From the NCBI GenBank assembly GCA_001599935.1, contig BCIJ01000036.1:1-64000 (forward strand): DNA of 64,000 bases, given 5' to 3'. Shown in pieces: positions 33,006 to 43,082 of the stretch. Source of the DNA: Holtermannia corniformis (lineage: Eukaryota; Basidiomycota; Tremellomycetes; Holtermanniales). The translations under genes and the position numbers were made by a program. Under the pieces are notes generated by a model. That model had not been told where the DNA came from. It saw only the letters and a program-made list of their open reading frames with translations, and made no database searches. Position 1 is the stretch's first letter; the number at the start of each line of letters is the position of its first letter.

Positions 33006-33974
33006 ATGTCCCTCTCCCTGTCCACCACCGTCACGCTCAGCTCTGGGACCAAGGTGAGCCCACGGCTGCAACCCAACTAATGTCAGATCCCGCAGCTCGG
33101 TTTCGGCGTGTACCAGTCTCCGCCCGAGATTGCCGACAAGACGGTCAAGGCGGCGCTCGCGGCGGGCTACAGGCATATCGACTCGGCCCAGTGGTACTTG
33201 TGAGTGCTCTTCGATACCGCTCACGTTAGCAATGAAAAGCAGGTCGGCGATGCGGTCGCTTCATCCCGCGACGACGTGTTTCTCACCACCAAGCTGGGGC
33301 ACGCCGACAAGATCCAAGAGCGGCTGGAGGAAAGCGTACGCCTGATGGGAGGCTGGGTCGACCTGTTTTTGATCCACGCACCGAGTGCTGGGCCGGAAAA
33401 GCGTCCCGAGCAGTGGCGGGCGCTCGAGGGGTTGGTCGATGCAGGCCAGGCCAAGGCGATCGGCGTGTCGAATTAGTGAGTCGACTGGCGTGATCGAGCT
33501 GACAGCAGCGGCGTCAAGCACCTGCAAGAGATGGAGGGGTACGCGAGGATCCCCCCGGCGGTCAACCAGATCGAGGTAGGTCTACCGACGCAACTCGGCT
33601 GACGGCAGCTCCACCCGTGGTGCCAGCAGCCGACGATTGTCTCCTACTGCCAGTCGCACAACATAGCCCTCGAGGCGTACTCGCCGCTGGTGCAAGGGAC
33701 GAAAGCAAACGACCCAACGTTGGCGTCGGTAGCGAGCGCAACGGGCAAGAGCTGGGCGCAGGTCCTGATCCGGTGGTCACTCCAGCGAGGGTGAGTCGAC
33801 TCGCCCAACCCAGCTGACGACAGATTCATCCCGCTACCGAAATCCGACACAACCTCGCGCATCGAGAGCAACCGCGACGTGTTCGACTTTGAGCTGTCGC
33901 CCGAGCACATGGCGGCTCTGAACGGGCTCGACCAAGACGCCCACGTCTGCTTGAACCCTACGCAGTGCCCGTGA
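33006..33974 (+). CDS. Aldo-keto reductase
   Basis: Six exons (33006-33053, 33087-33199, 33230-33475, 33509-33575, 33609-33790, 33824-33974) give 268 residues in phase. The protein shows the AKR barrel landmarks: IPQLGFGVYQ near the N-terminus, the GYRHIDSAQWY block with catalytic Asp and Tyr, the catalytic Lys in FLTTKLG, DLFLIHAP with the catalytic His region, KAIGVSNY, NQIELHPW, and the NADPH-binding FIPLPKS near the C-terminus. Length is close to that of prokaryote-like AKRs. The likely reaction is NADPH-dependent reduction of an aldehyde or ketone to an alcohol in the cytosol. Placed tail to tail with the ATP-grasp gene of a mycosporine cluster, it could reduce an amino-aldehyde released by the neighbouring carrier-reductase protein; this is inference. 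It could also be an unrelated housekeeping AKR. Confidence 0.9.
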
Positions 33975-35492
33975 TGCATTCGAATATGCGACCCGTGCTG
34001 ACGTTGAGCTGTCGTCAGCCAAGTCGAGACGAGAGACTCACCCTTGTCCATCGCTTGCTTTGCCACCAACGCGAGAGAAGTAGGTAGGGCCAGTAGACGT
34101 GCCAGAGGATGATGAACGGGAGCGGGTCGTCGGCCACGAGGGTGGGGTCGATGCAGACAAAAGGGCCGCGGCCGTCGCGACAGGCGGGCAGCGACGGGTG
34201 GAGCTTGGCCAACACGCGACGGCTCGCCAGCAGAGGAAGATGGCGCATCACCAGGTCGTTGTAGAACCACGAGCGCGGAAGTGTCCCTCGGAGCGGACGC
34301 AGGACCCCCCTCGGCGAGTAGCACGAGGCAATCTCGCTCAGCGGCAGCATGATCACAGCCGTGTGCACCCTCGCGTTGCACTCGATCGGGTAGAGCTCGT
34401 CGGAGAGGATAAAGTCGAACGAAAAGTGACCGGTAACGCGGCGTTGCTGGCCGCTCGGGGTCGGGTCCGCCTTGAGCCGCTCGAGCAGCGTTGCGGTCCA
34501 CTGCTCTGCCTTGCGCCCCACCTCGCTCGACGCGTTCTCGTACGTCATGAGCATGTCGTTCGAGGGGCAGGTGACAAACGACGTAATCTGGCCGTCGATG
34601 ACTGAAGCGTGGGTGCAGTATTCTGTCGTCAGCGCGGCCTACGAGCGAGGCTCACCTTGACCCGGGATAAACTCTTGGAACACGTATGGGCACTCTTTAC
34701 TGATTGGCAACGCCTCGAGCCGGGTGCGAGTGTCCTTTGTCGGGTAGAGCGTCATGTCGCCCCGGTTCTCGTCCAAGCCCATGCACTTGAGCACGAACCG
34801 CGGCTCACCGTCGAGAAACGCCATGGCCTCGTCGACGCTCTCGACCTTTTTGCCACGGGGGATCGCAAGCCCGAGCCGCTCGACCAAGCCCATGAACCGG
34901 TCCTTGTCGTGGAGGTCGAGCATCGTCTCGGGGTCTTGGATAAATGTGCGGCACCTCCCGGCGGTAGCTTTGCACATCTCATCCGCCGCGCGAGCATCCT
35001 CGACAGACGACCCCGCGCCGGACACTGGGATGAACAGGGTGGCCGAGTGGGTCTGGACGACGTCGAGGAGGGCAGTCGAGTAGCGGGCATAGCTGGCGGC
35101 GGCGGGTGGAAGAAGATGGAACGCGTCGACGGCGGATGAGAACCGCATCGGGCACAGCTCGCCCCATCTGGCGTTAGCTCGTCCAGGCGTAGAGACTCAC
35201 CCTCGCTCCTCGACGCCGATGACGGTCCATCCGGCTCGTTTGAACGCACGGGCCAAGCTGTCGTCAGCACGGTCTACGCTCGCAGCACTCACGTCAAGCC
35301 TTTGGACATGCGCCCTCCACTGATCACGACGCATCCCGGGTTGGATTGCGGCTGGTGACCGCCCCGCAGCTTGTCGCGAACCACACACGCAGCGACGGCG
35401 GCGAGAGAGACCGGGAGGAGCAGCACAGACAAGCAGGGGACGACGACGCTAGCGAGGGCATCTTGCGCAGCCGACGGCACCGCTCTCGACAT
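33958..35492 (-). CDS. ATP-grasp ligase of the mycosporine pathway (MysC-like)
   Basis: Exons run from an ATG at 35492 to a TAG at 33960-33958, with introns of 33-37 nt. The N-terminus carries one hydrophobic helix (SVVVPCLSVLLLPVSLAAVA), then ISGGRMSKGLTLARAF, GWGELCPMRFSSAVD and HLLPPAAASYARY, which are typical of the fungal ATP-grasp proteins related to carnosine synthase. Further on, FVLKCMGLDENRGD, VFQEFIPGQ, GHFSFDFI and ELYPIECNARVHT form the ATP/Mg-binding grasp core (E and N of IECNAR). The enzyme class ligates an amino acid to 4-deoxygadusol, giving a mycosporine. The membrane helix suggests anchoring to an internal membrane. If the last intron were retained the protein would stop about 50 bp earlier. 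The spliced 3' end overlaps the AKR coding region by 17 bp on the other strand. Confidence 0.82.
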
Positions 35493-35581
35493 GGTTGTTG
35501 CTTCCCATGCTGACGTCTATCGTTTGCGGTCATGGCGCGACGAGAAGCCGGCGCGATCGCCGATGCAAGTTTTCATATTTG

Positions 35582-37140
35582 CTAGCACGAGCACTCTTTG
35601 TACACCGGCCCGTTGCCGCTAGCAACCACTCCCGTCCCGTCAATGGGTACACCGCCAGCTGCAACCGCCGCCTCCTTGGTGTGGTTCCCGTTGATGCCGT
35701 TCCGCTTCAGACTGTCCGCCGTGGTGCTCTTGACGTATTGTTCTGGGTCGGCGCCAAGGTCGCCAGCGTCGACGTACGCCTCCTTGCCGGCGCCCGAGCC
35801 GTACCGCTCCTTGACAAACGCCTTGTGCGTCTTGAGCACGGCGTGCAGCTCCTCGATCGGGACGTCGTTGAGAAAGGTGCACTTGCCGAATTCACCGTTG
35901 GGCACGGCGAATCGCTGCTTGCCATCGCGGGTTTTCCTAATGTCAGCTCATCCCGGCACCATACACCCACTTGATAGCATCCGTCGCGACAGACAACAGC
36001 TCGTCGTCAAACAGCTCGTGGTCGATGGAGAGCCCAACAGTCGTTACAAGAGTAAACCACTCGTTGCGCTGGGCGTCGTTGAGCAGCCCGCGCGAGTGGG
36101 CGAGCGTGATCGAGTAGGCCATGTCGATCTGGCGTCAGCACAGTCAAACTGAGCAACTCACCATGATAGCATGGCCGTGACGCAAGGGAATCCTCGGGGT
36201 GAGCTCGAGCGTTGGCGACCAAGTGTGGCCAAACGCAATCACCCGGTCGAGACCGAGCTCGTGCAGGTTGGGCGATTCAAGCTGGGGTCAGCGACGTCAA
36301 ACAGCACAACTCACCTCGAGCATCGTCTCGATCCCGCGGTGACAAATCTCCTTGCCTGGAGCGCGCACGTTCTCACCGCCGTTGAAGCCAAAGCCAGTCT
36401 TGACGAGCTCATCGCCGTGCTTGACGAGCAGGTCGTAAACCGCCTTGTCGCCGACCGAGGCAATCTTGACCAGCTCGGCAAACCCGTTGCGCACCTGGCC
36501 AACCGGCAGCGTCTTGAGAAAGGAAAAGTCGAGAAACGTGTGCAACGGCGCGTGGTACGCTCCCAACCGGTTCTTGAGCTTGTGGTGGTTGATCCCCACC
36601 TTGATGCTGACAGAGGCGTCGATCAGACCGATGAGGGTCGTCGGCACACGGATAAAGTTGCTCGTGCGGCGGTACGAGGCGCAAGCGTAGCCGGCAACGT
36701 CGGTGACGAGCCCACCGCCAATGACCAAGGTAGGCTCGGTGCGGACAATGCCAAACGAGTCCATGGCGTCGACAACGTCGAGCATGGTCTGTCGTCAGCC
36801 GCAGCCTCACTACAACGAACCCACATCCATCGTCTTGTGCATCTCGCCGCCGTTGACAATCTTCCAGGTGACGGCAATCTTGTAGTGGTCAAAGTAGGCC
36901 TGGATCTGGTCCTTGTAGATGGGGTGCACGACTGACATCAGCCCGGTCAACCGGCTGCGACCCACTTGTATCCATGACAATCAGAACACGCTGCCAGCGC
37001 TCGTAGATATCGGCGAGCTTCGAGTGAGCGACATCAAACACTGGCGAGGTGTAGTGAAACTGATACTTGAGCGCCTCGTAGCCCTCGACGGTGATGGAGC
37101 CCTTGGCATTTTTGGAAACGTTGGCGGTGAGGTCGGACAT
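35582..37140 (-). CDS. 2-demethyl-4-deoxygadusol synthase (sugar phosphate cyclase)
   Basis: Several exons with introns of about 35-40 nt run from ATG 37140 to TAG 35584-35582. The protein belongs to the dehydroquinate-synthase-like sugar phosphate cyclases: [20 protein letters not shown] (NAD-binding), [42 protein letters not shown] and the metal-binding [19 protein letters not shown] region. This signature belongs to the 2-epi-5-epi-valiolone and demethyl-deoxygadusol synthases rather than to dehydroquinate synthase. The neighbouring O-methyltransferase and ATP-grasp genes favour demethyl-4-deoxygadusol synthase, which cyclises sedoheptulose 7-phosphate. The start at 37140 has a CCACCATG context; an in-frame ATG at 37164 lies only some 14 bp after a TATATGATC element and is less likely. 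The C-terminus is a Gly-rich tail ending ECSC. Confidence 0.88.
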
Positions 37141-37347
37141 GGTGGGGATGATTGCACCTGGCATCCGACGCGATCATATACCCGGGTGACACGCGATCGC
37201 GGGGAGAGGCATCGCATCGATGTTGCATTCAATCGATCGCGATGCTTTCGAAATCATGGCGGATGAGGTCACCTTCGGTGCATTCTTGATCGGCGCATTC
37301 TCGGGCGTCATCGGATCTAGCTTATCGATCGGACGTTCGAGTCAGAG
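37141..37347. promoter_or_regulatory. Divergent promoter of the synthase and O-methyltransferase genes
   Basis: Only 207 bp separate the two start codons. A CATATA element near 37175 faces the synthase gene. The arrangement suggests coordinate expression of the first two pathway steps. I see no recognisable stress or light element. Confidence 0.55.
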
Positions 37348-38489
37348 ATGTCTACCATGTCTGCACCGCAAAAGTATCACGGTGGGTCGCCGTTGCGAGG
37401 ATGCAGCTGACGAGCAGAGCCCGTCCAAGGCACCGTCTTCCACGTGAGTTGCTTGCTTCCGATGGTGAGCTGATTCCCAGGGCGACGGACGCGAGCAAGA
37501 GCTGCTCGAGCATCTCGACTCGCTTCCCGAGCTGCGGAACGCTCTGCCCCTGCGCGAGCGCAGCCAGCGTGTGCTCGATGCGATCCACGAGTTTGGCAAG
37601 CGAGAGAACCGCTACTTGATGAGCGTCGGGGATACAAAAGGGCGCCAGGTGGAAGCGTTGATCAAGGAGCGCAAGCCAAAGCTCATCCTCGAGCTCGGGT
37701 CGTATGTCGGTTACTCGGGGATTTCCTTTGCAAGGGTGAGTCGCTCAGCCAGACTGGGCTGACGTTTAGCATCTGCCCGAGCTGCACCCGTCGGCCGTCT
37801 ACCCCTCGCATTGGTCCGACCCGAGCGAAGAGCGTGCGGGCTACGTGTCGCTCGAGTACAGCGAGGTGTACGCAGAGACAGCTCGCGGGGCGTGCAAGTT
37901 GGCCGGGCTGGACGACGTGGTCAAGGTGAGCGCGACCCCATGACCGCGCTGACGCCAGATTGTCGTCGGGAGCTCGTCGACCTCGCTTCGCAAGCTGCGC
38001 CAGACGCTCAACCTGCCGCGGCCGCTGCAGTTCGACATGGTCTTTCTTGACCACCTCAAGCCGCTGTACACGATCGACCTCAAGGTGATGGAGGAGGAAG
38101 GCTTGGTCGGCCCGGTGAGTGCCCTGGTGAAGAGGCGAGCTGACCAACAGGGCACCGTCCTCGTCGCCGACAATGTCGTCAAACCCGGCAACCCCGCCTA
38201 CCTCTCGTGGGTGCGCGCAACGCCAGCGCAAAAGCGTGCTTCACTTGCCAAGCCTAGGCTCGACAAGCAGCCGGCAGTCACGCCAAACCCCGCGACCGAC
38301 GCCGAGTGGGATACGGCGTTCCACGACGGGCCACTCGATGAGACGCGTTGGGCGCCAGCCGAAGCCGCTGGAGTCACCGCCGACGGCGATCCGACCCTCA
38401 TCTACTCGAGCGAGATGCTCACCGGGTGGGATCCCTATACGGGTGAAAAGGACGCTTGCGAGGTGTCGGTCTGCACGGGCAGAGAGTAG
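37348..38489 (+). CDS. SAM-dependent O-methyltransferase (4-deoxygadusol forming)
   Basis: Six exons (37348-37381, 37418-37443, 37481-37735, 37770-37925, 37959-38114, 38151-38489) give 321 residues in phase. The protein is a class I, catechol-O-methyltransferase-like enzyme: ILELGSYVGYSGISFAR is the SAM-binding motif I, SLEYSEVYAETAR contains the acidic residue that contacts SAM, FDMVFLDHLKPLY carries the metal-binding Asp and catalytic region, and GTVLVADNV follows with the second Asp/Asn. In mycosporine pathways this enzyme class methylates demethyl-4-deoxygadusol to 4-deoxygadusol. The C-terminal 110 residues extend beyond the core fold and are of unknown use. The start was chosen because only this frame joins the two tiny first exons to the body. 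The gene diverges from the cyclase gene and ends 29 bp from the end of the adenylation-reductase gene. Confidence 0.88.
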
Positions 38490-38518
38490 ATGCATGCTAT
38501 TGCAAAAGGCCAGTGCGG

Positions 38519-41500
38519 CTATTGCAGAAAGCCAGTGCGGCGCCAGGCTTGAACCATGCGGGAGATGTCGGCGGGTGATACGGCAGGAGCGTGTCGTAGC
38601 GTCGGCGAGGCATCTTGTGCTCGTGCAGTGTCGACGCGGTTTTGGGGAAGCTGGTCGGTACCGAACTGCACAATGAGCACACGCCGATCAACAGGTACTC
38701 ACAGCCTGCCAAATCCCCAGCATGCCTCGGCTGGGGTCCGTCTCCTCTAGCGCGTCCACCCGGCGTAGCCACTCTTGCAGGTGTACACGCTCAAAGTCGA
38801 GGCCGGCCGCTCGCAGTCCGTCGAGGATCAAAGTCCACTCGGTCGCAAGAGGGTGCGCGACATGAAGAACCGGAGAGGACTCGTGCGATGTGACAATCTC
38901 GGAGCTGCTAGTCAGCAACGCCGTGTGCGCGCAACTCACATGGCGCGGGCTGCAACATCGACAGCAAGCCATGACGGTGCCTACTGTCAGCGAGAGCAAT
39001 CGCAGCGAGAACGCACCTCTGCGAGTGTAGGCAAGCACCCCGTCGTCTGCGCCGTGCGGATGAGCAGCGGCCAGCCCTCCTTTTCATTCCAATGGCCCGT
39101 CAACGTGTCGCCGCAGAGCTGCCCCACGCGAAGGACGTGCGCCGAGATGCCCGCCCGACGGCAAATCTGCTCGGTGACCCATTTTGACTGCGAGTAGCCG
39201 ATCGGTGAGGCGGTTGCTGGATCGTCAGAGTGTTCTTCCAGAACGGTATCCGCTTGCGCAAGGACGGCCGCGAGCGAGGAGCAAAAGTAGAATGCAGCAT
39301 GGTGGCTGCGTGCAAGATCCAGCAGATGGCGAGTACCTGTCGATCAGCAAGACCCAGCACTGCTCACTCACCCTTGATGTTCTCCTCGAAAGAAACGAGC
39401 GAGCTCGCAAAGTGCACCGGCCACGCCGCCTGCCTGTTAGCTATTGCAGCGTAGCGGCCACTCACATGTATGACCGCGTCGACCAAAGGCGTGGCGGGAG
39501 CAAGCCCCAGCTCGGCGTCTGCGAGATCTGACGCAAACACCTGATAGCGCGCCGAGTCGACAGCGACGTTGCGTTGTCTAAGACTGCAATGGACACGAGC
39601 AAGAGCTGCTGCATCGTCATCCGCCCTGACGAGGCAGATAATGTCAACGCCGAGATTCGCCAGCTCGGCGAGGAGGAAAGCACCGAGCGATCCAGTCGCG
39701 CCTGTCAAGAGCTGTGCCGTTAGCGAGGCCCAGACGATCGTGATGACATACAACAGTCTTGACCTCGCGTCGCGGTGCACTCTCGAGCGCAAACTGGCCA
39801 TACTTGTCAACCAGCGCGAGCATGAGCTGGCGAGGGTCTTCCGCAACATCATCGACACCCTCTTGCAGGTTGTAGACGTAGCGCGAGAGCCTGACATTAG
39901 CTGGTTACGACCCAGCTGACCCACCTCGCGATCGACGGCTTTTCAAAGACAATGTTGGTAGGCAAGGATTTGCCGCCGACGTTCAAGTCCTACACAAGTC
40001 AGCAACGCCAGTGGTCGTCTACCCACCCTCAGCACGGCCGCTCTGACCCTCGCCGCCTTGAGCGAGTCGACGCCCCAGCTAAAGAGGTCCTGCGTATCCT
40101 CAAGAGGCCGGTGACCGCCAATGTCGAGGACCATCGTCCTGAGTCGTTCAACAATCTGCGGCATGGTGCGCCGCTCTGCAGTCCCGCGCTCGCAGTTGTA
40201 GAGCGCCGCGATCTCTGTCGCAAACGTCTCGTACGCCAGTCCCCGCTGGATCGTACCCTTGCTGCTCTTCGGCAGCGACTTGGCGGGCGTTTCTTGCAAC
40301 ACGCTACACATTTCGCGCGAGAGCTGCGCATACGTCGGCGATTCCGCATTGGCTTCGAGCAGCAGGGGTGTGATAATGTCGAGCAGGTTGACTGGCACGC
40401 CGGGCCGTTGAAAGACGAGCACACCAAGCTGCGGTCGGTCGGCGCCGACGACGAGAACATCGACGACGTGAGGTGAGGAACGAAGGATCGTCTCGATCGG
40501 TCCTGGTGATGCCTTTTCCCCGTTGCTCTGTTGCTCAGCAGGGTCATGGTCGATTCACACTCACGAGGACAATCACGTCGTCACCACGGCCGACATATCT
40601 CCACACGCCCGGTTTAGTCGAGTGCGGCTCGTACAGATCACCGGTCGCATACGATCCGTCGTCGCGATTCGCCTTTGTCTGAACGTCAGTCTGCCCTAGA
40701 CGGCCACGACCCACCTTGCTTTTCCACCGTGTAGTGACGACCATCTGGTGCTTGTTGCCTTTGAACGGCTCGAATATCAGCGCATCGGCATAGGCCGAGT
40801 CGTTGCGAAGCCACTCCCAGTCGGTCTCGGTAGCATAGTCGCGGTGTGAGCTGAGCAAGACTAGAGGTGAGCTAGAGTCTTGGCATGCCCACTTACATCC
40901 GCACTCGCTGCTGCCGAGCCTGCTGACCAGCTTGACACCCTGCTGCACCAGTCCATCCCCAACCCGCGTGTCGAGCGGCGCTCCACCCGTGCTGACCAGC
41001 TCCATGTTCTTGAGCATCTCAATTGCCTTGGCATCCTCCGACAACACGGTAAGGATATAGGGGACCGAGAGAAAGGCAGTCGGGGTAAATCGCTCAATGG
41101 TCCTGCACGCGTCGACCGCCGCGACGACGTTCTCTGCCGTGATGGGTGTGTCGGATGTAGGATAAAAGTAGACGACGCTCCGTGCCATCCATCCACGCAG
41201 CAGGTCCGAGACGCCGCCATGGAACAGAGGGGTCGTGGTGAACGCGGCGGCCTCACTCGGCGGAAGCTCGCTCTTGCCTCGATGCGACGGTAGAGCTCGG
41301 CGTGGGAGGGTGGCAACACTCTGTCGGTGAGTTGCAGGGATCGGTTTGGGCGTCCCACTTGTGCCGGATGTATGGAAGACGTGCGAGACTTTGTCAGGGT
41401 GTGGGCGGTGTGCAGCGATAGGGACCGCGCATGCTCTTGAACCAAGCTCGACGAGAGGGGTGCCAGTGTCGATGGCATGGGCGAGCTCGGTATACTTGAC

Positions 41501-41977
41501 GTGGTAGACGAGATGGGTAGACTGGGTCGACAGCAACAGGTGCTGAATGGCGGCAGGGGAGCATTGAGGGCTGAGAGGTCAGCACGTCCCACCAGGAAAC
41601 CCACTCACGCAACAAAGACGACGCTGTAGCCCAACCGCATCAACGCGATCCAAGCGAGGAGAAAGTCGAGCCCGGTGGGGCAGAGCAGTGATACGGTCGC
41701 GTCGGCGGGAGGGAGCTGCAGGCCGGCGGCAACAGCGTCGGAAAGGGTCAACAGCTCGACAAACGCTGAGCCGTCAGTTGAGCCTTTCGTACTCCCACTC
41801 ACAGTAGCGATCACATCTCCACACTTGTCCGCTCACACTCGTAAAGCCAATCACCTTTTCGTCGCCAAACTCGACCACGCCCTGGTCGATCAGCTGCAGG
41901 ATCGTCTCGACATTGTGCGGCTGTTGCTCATTCTGACTCGCGGCGTGGCCAGCTGTCGAGACGAGGTAGGACAGCAT
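38519..41977 (-). CDS. Adenylation-carrier-reductase protein (NRPS-like A-T-R)
   Basis: About a dozen exons run from ATG 41977 to TAG 38521-38519, for roughly 1000 residues. The adenylation domain shows HTSGTSGTPKPIP (about residue 178), STGGAPLD (about 303), GSYATGDLY and GRGDDVIVL. It is followed by a carrier domain with the phosphopantetheine Ser in SWGVDSLKAARVR (about 545). The C-terminal thioester-reductase domain has the Rossmann motif LLTGATGSLGAFLLAEL (about 633), the catalytic pair in GYSQSKW (about 786) and a LAVDVAARAI segment. There is no condensation or thioesterase domain. Such proteins activate a carboxylic acid, hold it as a thioester and release it by NADPH reduction as an aldehyde or alcohol. 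In this cluster the substrate could be glutamine or glutamate, or the finished mycosporine, to make the glutaminol form. That is inference; a stand-alone acid reductase is the alternative. Confidence 0.85.
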
Positions 41978-43082
41978 TAGCTTGGGATGTCCACACTGGC
42001 ATGATCAAGCACGACTCGTAGAGCATGCCCCGCATCGTGCTTCGCTATCGATCCTTGGGTGACGCAACGAGGCTGACATCGGACGGTGATCACGATCGAG
42101 CGCCTTTGGCGTGGGAAAGCGTGGATGCCGAGCTGTCATAGACAACGACGACTTGCTATAGTTGCAGTTGGGGGGAATGCAGGCCTGACACTGATGGCTC
42201 CACCGCACTGACCCCAACGACTCGGATGAAACGTCTACTAACCATGCTGTCACGCTGACAGCAGGCGGCCTGAGCGTCAAACCAGAGTCCCAAAGCTAGC
42301 CAGGATTGAGCGAGGGACGCCTGCACCTCTGGCATCGATATGACCACAAGCTGCTCCCACGGCACGGCGCAGTTCTCTCCAGTGATGACAGCAAGAGCAG
42401 GAATCCCACAGCGGCCGAAGGCAAGCCGTACCCAAGTACTTTTCATGGAAGACGCCGGCGTTATCCTGCGGTACAGTCGGCCTGAGTCCAGCTCACCTAC
42501 CCAGCGATGCAGTCGTTTGCAAGCCGCAGTCGAGCTCTGTGTTCTGGCTCAAGGCGCGCTACAAATAGCCAACCGGCCGTGTTCTCTGTCGCGCAGATCA
42601 ACGAGCTCCCGACGCTCGGCAATGGTCTACGGCCGCGGCGATGAACACGGTCAGTACACGATGGTGCGCCAGGTGCGACTTGAAGTGGCTGACCCGCGCA
42701 GTGGTTCCAGTAGGTACACCAGCCCGTGATGGCAACATCGCCGCCGCCGTCTCTGCCTTTGTGGGTAGGTGGTTTGGCGACGCCGCAGTGATCCATGCAT
42801 GGAAGGTGCAGCACTTGGCAAGCAGAAGATGGACTGGGCTTCGGACGCAAGGGATTGACATAGATCTGGGAACGATGGGTGCAACAAAGTGTCCGAGCGG
42901 TACAGCTAGACGCGCTCGCCGCTATCAGTCGAGTCTGCACCGCGCCTATCGCTGTGAAATTTCCAACGCGCTGGCGGGCGTTCGATCCCCGTCGGGGAAC
43001 TGGTGCATAACTCGGTGGAACGGTGGATCGCCAAAACCTTGCTGCCGCCTGCCTGCCTTGTGCTGTGCTGCTCTGCCGCTCA
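41978..43082. other. Intergenic, no supported gene
   Basis: The interval holds the upstream regions of the adenylation-reductase gene (leftward) and the C1-THF synthase gene (rightward). Open frames occur on both strands (for example 42340-42729 and 42641-43129) but show no domain and no good intron structure. Confidence 0.55.

Noticed and set aside
35582..37140. Dehydroquinate synthase of the shikimate pathway
   Set aside because: Fungi normally carry that activity in the large AROM protein. The [21 protein letters not shown] motif and the cluster partners fit demethyl-4-deoxygadusol synthase.
38519..41977. Classical multimodular nonribosomal peptide synthetase
   Set aside because: Only one adenylation and one carrier domain are present, with a reductase end. 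There is no condensation domain in the gene or in the kilobase upstream.
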